Of a DNA stretch of 64,000 nucleotides, positions 1 through 9,665 are shown piece by piece. A program made the translations under genes and the position numbers. A model generated the notes under the pieces. That model was not told where the DNA came from, did not search any database, and was given only the letters and a program-made list of their open reading frames with translations. This DNA is from Hericium rajendrae (Eukaryota; Basidiomycota; Agaricomycetes; Russulales; Hericiaceae): NCBI GenBank assembly GCA_033439255.1, contig CM065890.1, positions 186,001 to 250,000 of the forward strand, read 5' to 3'. Positions within the stretch are counted from its first letter, which is position 1, and each line of letters starts with the position of its first letter.

Positions 1-1047
1 TCCGGACGCAACAGATACAGCGCTCATTTGTTGCCCGTTGTTAGGCGTCACAAAACATTGCTGGCTTGCGAGTGAGCGGATCCTGGCACCTAGTCCACTT
101 GACTCCAAGAAAATGAGCAAGTGCGAACGATTAGGGCCGTCAGAGGTAATGTGAGCATTCATATTTCACGGAAGATACTCGTAGAGAACCCAAACTAGTG
201 CAATCAAGTCCACAACAGGCCATCGAATTTGATGGCTGGTCATGACGGCGAAAGGTAACTGTAGCCTACGCCAAAGCTGATACGTCAAAGAAGTAGCTGT
301 TACTGCGGCCCCCAAGGTTACTCCGTCTATAAATCACAATGTCATGCTAAACAGAATGTAAGATGCTTACTGATGTCCTTTAGTTCCTTCCTCGAAATGA
401 CTCTTCGGAACCGGAGTACACAAAAAGGGCAGAGCATGACCGAGGAAGGATCATGTCAGATCATGTTGCAATAATTAGTATGCATGGCAAGTATCAAATC
501 AGTAAGCAATGTTTCAGAGAGAGGTCTACAGACCCGTCTACTCCACAAAGATCAGGCAGAAATGTTGGTTGATACCGACACAATATCGTGCGCCAAGTGA
601 GGGAGTCGTCCAAGACTCTTAAGTCGTCGATGAGCAGGAACGGCAGGTCGACAAGCCCTTCCTGACGTCATGTCTTAGCTGATTAGAGCATCGTCCACGG
701 ACTTGCTGCATAACCGTCTTCCGGTACCGGATACCCACCGCAGTCCGTGGGACAGCCTCGGCGCCTATGTAAGTGGCAAGGGCTTTACTCAGCAGTGGTG
801 TTTGTCATCGCCTCACAGTCGGTCAAAAAGGGCACCTCTTGTCCATCTCCCCACCACCCCCGACACCCACCACTTGTGAGTCCCGTTTTCTTGCCCCAGC
901 TGCGTCCGTTGCGTCCGTTGCAGTCGTTTTGGCCCATTTTGTAGGCGGAAACCATGCTGAATGGCGTTGGATGGAGGCGCTGGAGGGCGGATGACGCTAG
1001 AACTGGAGTACTGACTTTGTTTTGCCTTCTCTTCTGCAGCAGTCGCC
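1..1047. other. Left flank and RPL10 promoter region
   Basis: No coding region is recognised here. The first 740 bases carry no long open frame on either strand. A pyrimidine-rich tract at about 835-900 and the CT-rich stretch directly before the RPL10 start (about 1017-1045) look like a ribosomal-protein promoter and 5' leader. The CAG just before the start could also be the acceptor of an untranslated leader intron, but no donor can be fixed. Confidence 0.4.
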
Positions 1048-1864
1048 ATGGGTCGCCGTCCCGCCCGCTGCTACCGCTACTGCAAAAACAAGCCGTACCC
1101 CAAGTCGAGGTACAACCGTGGTGTGCCCGACTCCAAGGCGAGTCTTGCCCCGCCGCCCGTGCAATTGGGCACACTTTGCTCATAGCGGTCTTGTCTTTCA
1201 GATCCGCATTTTCGATCTTGGCCGTAAGCGTGCCTCCGTCGACGAGTTCCCCTTCTGCTGCCATCTCGTTTCCGATGAGTACGAGCAGCTCTCCAGCGAG
1301 GCGCTGGAGGCCGCCCGTATTTGCGCCAACAAGTACGTGACCAAGACTGCCGGCAAGGATGCGTTCCACATGAGGGTCCGCGTCCACCCCTTCCACGTTA
1401 TCCGTATCAACAAGATGTTGTCGTGCGCTGGTGCCGATCGGTGAGTGTCGTTGGCGGATAGGGAACGTGCAAATGTTTATCTTCTATACATAGTCTGCAG
1501 ACCGGCATGCGTGGCGCCTGGGGCAAGCCCTATGGCACTGTCGCCCGCGTGAACATCGGCCAGATCATCCTCTCCATCCGCTGCAAGGATGCGAACGCCC
1601 CCGTCATTCAGGAGGCTCTCCGCCGTGCGCGCTACAAGTTCCCCGGTCGCCAGAAGATCATCGTCTCGCGCAAGTGGGGCTTCACCAACGTCAACCGCGA
1701 GGACTACCCGAAGCTCAAGGAGGACAAGCTTGTGGTCCAGTACGTGACCTGTTTCGCTCCGCTCGATTTGTTCTGACAATTGGTTCAGGGATGGCGCTTA
1801 TGTGCAGTTCATTCGCCCCAGAGGTCCCCTCGAGAACAACCTTAAGGCTCAGCTCAGGGCATAA
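1048..1864 (+). CDS. RPL10: 60S ribosomal protein L10 (uL16), four exons
   Basis: Encodes large-subunit ribosomal protein L10/uL16, which joins the 60S subunit late in cytoplasmic maturation and helps form the tRNA-binding corridor. Exons are 1048-1137, 1202-1440, 1494-1739 and 1789-1864, giving 216 residues. The protein opens with [20 protein letters not shown] and keeps the [39 protein letters not shown] and [12 protein letters not shown] blocks expected of the family, ending in a fungal-type [15 protein letters not shown] tail. Intron 1 begins GCGAGT and ends CAG; no GT donor gives the conserved frame (KIRIFDLG), so it is a GC-AG intron. Introns 2 and 3 are GT-AG (GTGAGT, GTACGT). The start is the first ATG and sits in a good CGCCATGG context. 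Very sure of identity and exon edges. Confidence 0.97.
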
Positions 1865-2274
1865 GATGCCTGTCGTTGATCTCTTGTGTACCGTATCTGC
1901 TCTGATTCTATAAGATATCCGTTGTAAGCTCATTGTGTGAAGTGTGATTTCCCCTTTTATGCCTCTATATTCACTACATCATCCGATTACAATGGACGGT
2001 GGTTAGGGGAAACGGGGCAAAGATCGATATCATTTTTCACAGATTCTGCAGCACTAGTTCACTTTGTGTTCCCTTGTATTGCGGAATAGTAGTAGAGTGA
2101 TGACATCTTGTAATAAATGTGGAGCATTCATTACTTCACTATATCATGAGATTTAAAATGCAGTAAACATTGACTGAAATAATCCAAAGACTCAAAGACA
2201 AGGTCCTATCCTCACGATCGCACGCATCTCACCTCAATCGGTATGCATGGGACAACTCTCAAGAACCATGTAGA
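1865..2274. other. RPL10 3' flank, intergenic
   Basis: AT-rich non-coding DNA following the RPL10 stop. No gene or repeat is recognised. It ends where homology to the P-loop-type gene family of 27-29 kb begins. Confidence 0.5.
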
Positions 2275-2547
2275 TCAAGGTGCTACACATACTGCTCTAG
2301 CTGCATTTCGCTGCACCAATAAGCCACCGTCTCGGGGACGTCGTCCTCGCACAGGTCGTCCACCGGCGCTGTTCTTTGGCGCTTCTGCAGTGGCACGTCC
2401 AGATCGTCAACGTCAGACTCTGACGGCGAACATGCCCCCGAAATGTCAGTCGGCCCCGACACGGTGCTGCGGCCCATGGTGGAGTCCTCCACCCGGGGCG
2501 CCGACGCACATGAACCCTGCACGACGCGCTGCCGCGTCGTCATTGTC
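2275..2547 (-). pseudogene. C-terminal arm of a split P-loop-type gene relic
   Basis: On the minus strand this stretch matches the last 90 or so residues of the intact gene at 27173-29191 (shared blocks include MTTRQRVVQ, SCASAPR, DLDVPL, KRQRT and DDVPETVAYW). It lacks the rest of the gene. The missing upstream part resumes at 8604, on the other side of a 6-kb inserted element, so the two arms are one gene copy cut in two. This arm keeps many of the CpG sites of the intact copy, unlike the other arm. The reading frame is open here, but no start or upstream exons are attached, so it cannot make the normal protein. Confidence 0.85.
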
Positions 2548-2556
2548 GCATCTGCA

Positions 2557-2692
2557 CCACTAAAGGTAGACCTTTAGCTAAATGTACAGTACCTGCTGCC
2601 CGACACAATCACAAATCCTCAGTAATGGGCCAGCAGCCACTTACCACACATTAAGCTAAATGCCCCAACTAGTGTGTTTAGCTAAATGCACA
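2557..2692 (+). repeat. Left terminal inverted repeat of the 6-kb element
   Basis: Aligns along its length with the reverse complement of 8461-8594. Shared blocks include GTAGACCTTTAGCTAAATGT, GACACAATCAC/AACACAATCAC, GCCACTTACC and GTGTGTTTAGCTAAATG. Palindromic TTTAGCTAAA-type motifs lie at about 2573, 2651 and 2677. Confidence 0.85.
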
Positions 2693-2744
2693 ATACCTTG
2701 TATACTGCTCCGGCACTGCTGTATGCCGTCCCGCCCCTACGCGC

Positions 2745-3760
2745 TGGCTGCCACGGCATCTTGATCACCGCCCCGCCCGCCCGCCGTCATTCCCGCTGCA
2801 CGCTCGCTGCTGTGCGCGCGCCGCTGCTCCTCGCGCGCATGCGCACGCCGCCCCTCCCCGCCCCGTCCTGCGCGCCCGCCACCGCTCCTCCCCGCGCGCG
2901 CCACTGCACCTCGCGCACACGTGCCGCCGCTCCTAGCCGTGCATGCCCGCCACCGCTCCTCGCCACGCGCGCCCGTCGCTGCTCCTCACGCACACGCGCC
3001 GCCGCTCCCCGCCCCGTTGTGCACGCCCACCGCCACTCCTCGCCCCGCTGTGCGCGCCCACCGCCGCTCCTCGCCGTGCGCGCCCACCGCCGCTCCTCGC
3101 CGTGCGCGCCCGCCGCCGCTCCTCGCCGTGCGCGCCCGCCGCCGCTCCTCGCCGTGGATGCACGCCCGCCGCTCCTCGCCACATGTGCCCGCCGCACCTC
3201 CCCGCGTGCGCGCACACCGTTGCTCCTCATCCCATGCGCCCGCCTCCGCTTCTACCGCGCCCGCCTCCGCTCGTCGCTGCGCCCACCCACTGCCGCTCCT
3301 TGCCCCACGCACGTGCCTCCACTCCCCACCATGCACACCCGCCGCTCCTCGCCATGTGCGCCCGCCGCACCTCTCCGCGCGCGCGCCGTCACTCTTCGCC
3401 CCATGCGCCCGTCCCCGCGCACGCGTACCTGCCGCCGCACCGTCGCTCCTCGCTCCGTGAGCCCGCCTCCGCTCCTCACTGCGCACGCGCGCCGGTGCTC
3501 CCAGCCGCGCCCCCGTGCCTGCTCACCTCCGTGCCTGCTTACCGCCGCACCCGTGCCTGCTCTCCGCCGCGGGCTCGCTGGCTCTCTGCCGCGGGCTCGC
3601 CGCCGCAGGCTCACACCCGCGTGCTCGCACCTGCACGCCACGCGCCCGCTCCCAACCCCGCATGCTCTCCGCAGCGTGCTCGCTTACTCACCGTCACGCA
3701 TTCGTATTCTGCCGCGTGCCTGCTCACCACCGCGCCCCCTCCGCCACGCGCTCGCTCCAC
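2745..3760. repeat. GC-rich tandem repeat block inside the 6-kb element
   Basis: About 1 kb of degenerate tandem units built on CGCCGCTCCTCGCCGTGCGC, best ordered between 3040 and 3180 where the period is roughly 24-33 bp. Extreme GC content and lack of stops open several long overlapping frames on both strands (up to 411 codons); they translate to Arg/Pro/Ala-rich low-complexity sequence and are not taken as genes. Further downstream the block fades into unordered GC-rich DNA. Confidence 0.7.
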
Positions 3761-4589
3761 ACCTCGGCCTGCTCCAGCGATTGTGCGGTTGCGGTGCGTG
3801 GCTCGTTGCACAGCGCACAGTACAGCGCTGCTTGGCTGACCTTGGCGCTGGTGCACGTCACGTCACGTTGCGAGCGTGGGTCGGGGTAGGTACATGGCGT
3901 CGGGGAAGGTGTCGAAAGTGAACAATGGGGCGATGGGGTGGGGCGGCCGTACAGGGAGGGACGGGGAAGGGGGAGGAGAAGGAGCAGGAGGGTGACGCGT
4001 GTCACGGTTCGAGATTCCCGAAACGGAAATTCGGGAATTGCCGAACGTCGTGGCTCGAAGGCCGAGCTCCCCGAAGCTTGAGGAGCAGCGGCATCGAGCG
4101 AGCTTTTGGAGGGATTTCATACTATAATTTATTGGTAAATATGCTACTACTGTAGAATAACATATAAACGAGAAATGACGAGAGATTTAGAGCAAATTTG
4201 GACATGGAATGACAAAGATACAGTCAAACTGGGCTGTTCTCCCGAGGTTTTGTACAATCAAGTATTCAGTCTTGCGAATTTGAAAAGTCGAGTTAAACTC
4301 AATGATTGGTACTGCTACCATACACATAATACCAAAGCTACGATTTTTTTCGCCTTGATTCAAGGGCTTGAGGCCTAATTTACATCGAAAATGACAATCT
4401 TATACACTAGAATGAAGGAAAATTGTGAAGATCTGGATGATATAAGAGCCCAGAAAGCATGAAATAAATATGATAGACTATAGTAACATTCCATACGACG
4501 TTCTGGCAAAGCGATAGGCATACGAAGGACTGTAGGCGACAGAATCGAGCCTCGAAAAGAGTGTCCAGCGTACCCGACATCAGTAGAAC

Positions 4590-6075
4590 AGGCGAGTCCT
4601 TGAAGCGTCTGGCAAGAGGCTCAAGAGCCCAAGCGCGTTCAAGGACTTTTATGTTCTGGATAATTGCAATCAAGCTTGAACGCACTTTTCGAGTGCTTGC
4701 AAGAGCTGTCAAGACATGTCTTTTCAAATCCGGAAGAGCATTAACATGGCAGTTGCAGGCCCTTGAGGGCTCTTGAGGGCTGTTGAAGGCAATATTTAAT
4801 CTGAAAACAGCATTATATTCTCAATGATACATAGACTACAATAGATACACTACTAGAGAAGAAAGCAAAACTCAAAAGTGAAGACTACCCTATGCGCTCG
4901 GCCTCACATGCACCGCAGAGTGTGCCGAAAAATGTGAGCCTGCGAGTGCCACAGGATGGGTGATGGGAGGCTGCACAGTGATGGGAGGTGTGCTATGGGA
5001 GGTACAGTGGACATGCACACCTCTCGCAGCCTCGTCACGCTGCACCATGCATCACATCTCGCCCTTGCCCTTGCCCAGCACGATGTTGCCCATGGACGTC
5101 GAGATGTATGCTGCACTGCACGTGCAGTCATTGCGCCTGTGGCAGCTGCTCATGCACATCCATATCGAGGAGAAGAACACGGCGGGCAAGGAGTGCCAAA
5201 GAGTGCCAAATGCATCCCATGCTCGAGATCCGCGCATGCACCTTGGCCTCAGCACAGCTGCGCACAGCTTGCTGCTCGCACGAAGGACCTGCTCATGCTG
5301 CTGCCCATGCCACCCGACATATGCATGGTGGAGAACGATGTGTCATGCCTAAGCGCACCCGCTGCCGCCGCTGCCGCCCTCTTGCACTCACGCACACCAG
5401 CCCTGCACTGCATAAGCTCCTGCAGCCAGACAGTGAGCCAGCGCCACTCAGCGCACCCACACCTACATGTGCGTCGCTCTTTGCTGCGATTGTGCATGAA
5501 AGTGGAGAGAGCATGGTGCACAGAGAGTGGGAGAGCGGCACAGTGCGTGGCCATGTCTGCGATTGTTGTCGTTCAGAGGCTGAAGTTAGTCCTTTGGAGA
5601 TGCGGCAGAGGGTGTTGGACTTACGAAGAGCAGCACACGATACGCAATGACGTGGCGGGATCCTTCATTGAAGCTGACTCGGATGAGCTGACACATCAGT
5701 GTGGGAGTCATCAACTGGAATGGGGATATCATTTCGTGGTAGGTGGGTGCGGGTGCAGGTTGGAACATGGGTGTAGTCCTGCATGTGCAGTCAGTGGTGT
5801 AAGTAAGGAGAGATGAGCAGATATTTACAAGACAAGTCGCTGAACTTCGGAGTTGCCCGAGATCAGTCAACACTTCATTGAGTTAAACATCTTGAGGGTC
5901 TCTTGAGAGCTCTTGAAAAGGGAGACCGTCATGCCCAAACTAGGATGAAAACAAAATCGAGCGACATCGTACTATTTAGGAATTGACCAAATCTCACAGT
6001 ACCTTGCAAGTGCATTCAAGGAAGTTCAAGTAGCGTCAAGCACTTGAGCTCTCTTGGAGCTCTTGAGCCTTCCTG
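4590..6075. repeat. Interval bounded by CTTGAG/CAAGAG-rich ends
   Basis: Both edges (about 4590-4790 and 5885-6075) are full of CTTGAG, CTCAAGAG and CAAGAGCTC hexamer-like words in both orientations, a pattern otherwise absent nearby. The middle (4900-5850) is CA/TG-rich with accidental open frames. The layout resembles the subterminal repeats of a nested non-autonomous element, but I could not fix termini or a target duplication. Confidence 0.35.
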
Positions 6076-8460
6076 ACCGTCTTACTGATGGAGAGCTCGA
6101 TTCAGCTCGCGCATCGAGTAGCTAGGAATAAATGCCGTACAATCTGGGCTCGCTTGTTGCGTCTGTCATGCATAGCTGCACCAATTCGAACCCAAAGTCT
6201 ACAGAACCTCACCAGTACGTAGATAATATGTGCATCAGGCTGCTACATTATTTTTAAAATTTAATCGATTCACGTTCCTTCAAAATCTTCATTCGAAAAT
6301 AGTGGTGGCACCATTTTTGGCAAGTGCTGAACGGTGCCATAAGTGTCTTCGAGCTCTGATCTCTTTTTCTCCCACCCTCCACCCTCCACCCTCCTCCCTC
6401 CTCCTCCCTCCCTCTCTCCTTCCTCCCACTTTTCATGTCAATCACGGCGTATTGTCTAGCCTCGTCTTCCCTCGTTGTCCCTTGCATCCTCTCGTTACAT
6501 CCATTTCCCACCCACGGCAAGCCTTGTGTCCCTGCCATGTCATACCACCGCATCGGCCTCTGCTCATCATCAAACACCCCCTCGTGCCCTCAAGAGCCTG
6601 CGAGGACAAGACACGTTATCTGCAGGACCTCGAATGTCTTGGTCTGAGGTGTCGGCAGTGACAGGCGACGGGGGAGCAGGTCTAGACTGATCGGTATGTC
6701 TGCTCAGTTGTTTACTATTTATCTTTTGTCTATGACTCTCCCTCACAACCTCACAGGTCCCCGCACGACCACCACATCACCCCCGCTTCGTGCATTTTCG
6801 CACATCCCCTGCCTTGCACGAGGACTGCACACACACCCATGCCAGCATGTCAAGACCACCAATGCTGATCCTCCATGGGGAAGGAGGGACACAGCAGATG
6901 GTTACAGCCAGCAGAAGATCGCAGGTGGCAACGACTGGTATGTACATCATCTTTGTTCCTTCCCTGCCCTTGTTGCCGTGCGTCGCCTTCCAGTTGGGCC
7001 TTGCCAAGGCCCAGCAGCTGGTTGAACACGGCTGCATGTGGCTCCCCTCGTGTTTCATTTGGTGTGACTTGTGCTGACCCCTGTTCATGGCGCTTTTCAC
7101 CAGATGCACGTGGGCTAGTGCAAGCACAACAGGGATGGAAAGCTGCGTGCCAGCGCACCAATGACGTGGCGCCATGCCCCATGTGGATGCCATGTCACTG
7201 CGACTGTATGCTGTCAGACAGGCCTGTGTCCCTGTCGTCTAACCACTGCGCATGCACCGCTGTCCCGCATATATGCGCACGGACCAGTAAGTGTATACAT
7301 TCTCCCCATCCTTTGGTCCCCCTGCCCTGTAGCTGTGTGATGCCTTCTAGCTGGGCCTCGCCAAGGCCCAGCAGCTGGCTGATCGTGGCTACATGGGCTC
7401 CTCATGTTGTGTTTCCAGGCGCATGGACGTGTTCTGACCACCCCCACAGGCATTTCGTACTGGCTTTCGCAGGGCCAGGTCCATGCGGGCAAGTACAGAC
7501 ACCCCCTTTCATGTTCTTGGGTTCGCATGGGCCTTAGCTAGTGTTGTGAATGATGCAGAAGCTGTGCGCCAGTGCATTAATGTTGTGCACCGTGATGCCC
7601 CATGTGGATGTGAAGTCCTGCCGCAGCGCGATTGTGCACCTGTGTGACCCTGTCAGAGCCGTCGTGTTCACCGTGCATGCCCGCGGTGACCATCTTGCAC
7701 CCAGCATCGGCCACGCATTGCTCCGAGGGCCACAGCAGTAGCCATGACCTGTGTCCTGCACTAGTAGCAGGGACAAAGAGCATGTCAGCAGGCAGGGAGG
7801 CAACGCGCATGGGTGCTTGTGCCCGGCAGTAGCCAGCACAATGCAGGGCCCGTGTGTGCAGCGAGCAGGCTGCACAGGCAATGATGGCATCCAGCCATGT
7901 GGTGTGCAGTGTGCGTGCCTCGCAGGTATGCTGTGTGCATGCATGGTGAATGTAGTTGTGTGCGAGATGCTGTATGTAGGGGTGCACAGCGGGCCCGGGG
8001 AGTGAGGGTGGGGGTGCTGGATGGGGGCGGTCCATGGCAGCCAGGCAAAGAGGATTGTGTAGCAGATGCTGGTGCGGTGGCCACAGAAGGGTGGTAGGTG
8101 CACGAGACAGTACACGCAGCTTGTAGCATGTATGTAGATGCGGCAATCAGAGAGTGGGCAGGCAGGCAGGCAGGCACTGGTCGGGGGATCTGGGGGATGC
8201 AGTGACCGCTGCCGTGGGCACAGCTGAGGCATAGCTGCATGTAACTGCGGGGGGTGCAAAGCCAAGCCACGGCGGCAGGCACACGAGGTGCAGCGGCAGG
8301 GTTGGTGGCATGGGAAGTTGCATGCAATGATGGCACTATTGTAGTCTTGTAGTGTAGAAGTGTAATGGTGATAGTGTAGTCGTAGAGTGTAATAAAATGT
8401 AATACTCTGTTCTAAATTTGTGATGCTGACAATGTAGCGGTCTCACAATACTGTTAACGG
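6076..8460. other. Element interior, no recognised gene
   Basis: TG/CA-rich sequence with many TGCATG words and few CpG sites. Two similar short passages at about 6985-7060 and 7345-7400 (both contain CTGGGCCT/GGGCCTTGCCAAGGCCCAGC-like text followed by CAGCTGG and GGCT) suggest an internal duplication of about 350 bp offset. Long frames here on both strands have low-complexity His/Cys/Pro content and are rejected as genes. Confidence 0.4.
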
Positions 8461-8594
8461 GGACATTTAGCTAAACACACATAGTTGTGCACTTAGCTAA
8501 ATGTGCGGTAAGTGGCCATTGGCTGTTACTGGGGATTAGTGATTGTGTTGAGCAGCAGGTGCTGGTACATTTAGCTAAAGGTCTACATCTATGT
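8461..8594 (-). repeat. Right terminal inverted repeat of the 6-kb element
   Basis: Reverse complement of the left terminal repeat at 2557-2692, roughly 80% identical by eye. It holds TTTAGCTAAA-type palindromes at about 8465, 8493 and 8570. It is followed directly by the second copy of the 9-bp target duplication. Confidence 0.85.
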
Positions 8595-8603
8595 GCATCT
8601 GCA

Positions 8604-9000
8604 GGGTCCACGGGGAGGACGAAGATGAGGCGGTACAGTGGCATGCCGCCCAGCATCTCCATGATCTCCTGCAGCCCCTTGACAGGCACATCGTGCGCTG
8701 TCTGCACCATCACGATGAAGAGGTATATCTGGGCATCAATGCACACGATGGCAGTGAAGGCTGTGTGGGTGTGCGGGTACGGCACGAGCAGCACGTCCCC
8801 AGTGCGTGCCCACTCCTCCTGCAGCCTCCCGCGTGCAGCGGCTAGTGCATCACACAGCATGATGTGCATGTCCGCAGGCCAGGGGATTGGTGCTGTGCCA
8901 TTCGCATGCATGCCAAGACCCACCGCTGGGATGTCCGTGTGCGTGCGGCAGTCGTAGAGCCACTGCACCGCACTGTGCTCGAATGCCACTTGTACGGCTG
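8604..9000 (-). pseudogene. Middle arm of the split P-loop-type gene relic, CpG-decayed
   Basis: The minus-strand translation matches the central part of the intact gene at 27.5-27.85 kb, including AVQWLYDCR, PIPWPADM, LCDALAA, GDVLLVPYPHT and TAHDVPV. Nearly all differences are CG-to-TG or CG-to-CA changes (for example CTCCGCGACCTCC became CTCCATGATCTCC), plus small indels that break the gene. Upstream homology ends abruptly at about 9000, where KDZ transposase sequence starts. The N-terminal half and the P-loop exon are absent, so this copy is dead. Confidence 0.85.
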
Positions 9001-9002
9001 AT

Positions 9003-9665
9003 GCTGTGCATGTAGTTGAGCGAAAACAGGCCTTGGACAATTTGCTCTGTGTGCAAGCAGATGGAACTTTGGCACCACCCATTGGACTTGTACACCAGTG
9101 AAGTTAAAGCAGAGGGCAGGTGGCAACTTGGCGATATGAGCAAAGAAATGCACCATGAACAAGCATGCAATGTCATACAAAAGAAGAAGCTGAAGGATGA
9201 GTGCCACTGTCAGGACGAGGGTAGAAAAGATGGTGTAGTCCATATTGCAATACCTACCAACATCTTAGTCAATATGACATTCGAGAGCAGAAGCAAAGTA
9301 TATGTATACTGATCTCTCTCTGCATTGAAGATCGACCACACCATGCTTGTGATAATAGCAGTGTCAGGAACAGATAATAGTGCTGATGCCCATGACTACA
9401 AACTGCTTCTGTGTTGCCACATTGGCATGGTCAATTGCAGAATGGTTTGAACCACAGTGTTTTAGCTGCATGCCAAATCAGAATTGATGTACAAAAAGAT
9501 GCAGAGAATCACCACTTATCTCACACTCTGCTGCATAGTTGGCTAAGTATGTTTGATAGTTCTTCTCCTCAACGAAGTATGCCCAGCCAGATGCCAACTC
9601 TGTTTGTTTGTCTTTCTTCTTCTTAAGCTTCAGTTTGAAGTTAGCATCCACCACAGGTAGCAAGC
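9003..9665 (-). pseudogene. KDZ-family transposase relic
   Basis: Broken frames on the minus strand give, in order, a DANFKLK block followed by GWAYFVEE, then MDYTIFSTL, LLLYDIACLF, VVPKFHLLAH and LFSLNYMHSISRT. These are the order and spacing of conserved blocks in Kyakuja-Dileera-Zisupton (KDZ) transposases of basidiomycetes (family consensus: DANFRLK, GWAYFVEE, MDY..FSTL, YDIACQW, PKFHL.AH, FSLN). KDZ proteins are RNase H-fold DDE transposases. Frameshifts and stops separate the blocks, and the part after the FSLN motif is replaced by the gene relic at about 9000. Non-functional. Confidence 0.8.

Larger units (their letters stand above)
2557..8594. mobile_element. 6.0-kb TIR element inserted in gene relic
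   Basis: The sequence GCATCTGCA is found on both sides (2548-2556 and 8595-8603), as a 9-bp target-site duplication. Immediately inside, about 130 bp at each end are inverted copies of each other. Each copy holds three TTTAGCTAAA-like palindromic sites, a feature typical of transposase-binding subterminal repeats. Removing the element rejoins the two arms of the pseudogene in the order of the intact copy. The interior shows no transposase: it holds a GC-rich tandem-repeat block, CTTGAG-rich stretches and CA/TG-rich sequence whose open frames look accidental. I infer a large non-autonomous DNA transposon. Long TIRs with a 9-bp duplication suggest a Mutator-like (or KDZ-mobilised) element, but family assignment is not possible by eye. 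Confidence 0.85.

Noticed and set aside
2686-3921. A 411-codon plus-strand frame and several 150-300-codon frames in the same place
   Set aside because: They overlap in all frames on both strands because the DNA is a GC-rich tandem repeat without stops. The translations are Arg/Pro/Ala low complexity.
4956-5816. A 286-codon plus-strand frame
   Set aside because: CA/TG-rich element interior with other long frames in parallel; Cys/His/Ala-rich, no motif, no introns.
7534-8336. Minus-strand frames of 183-243 codons
   Set aside because: His/Cys/Pro/Thr-rich shadows of TG-rich repeat DNA inside the 6-kb element; three frames open at once.
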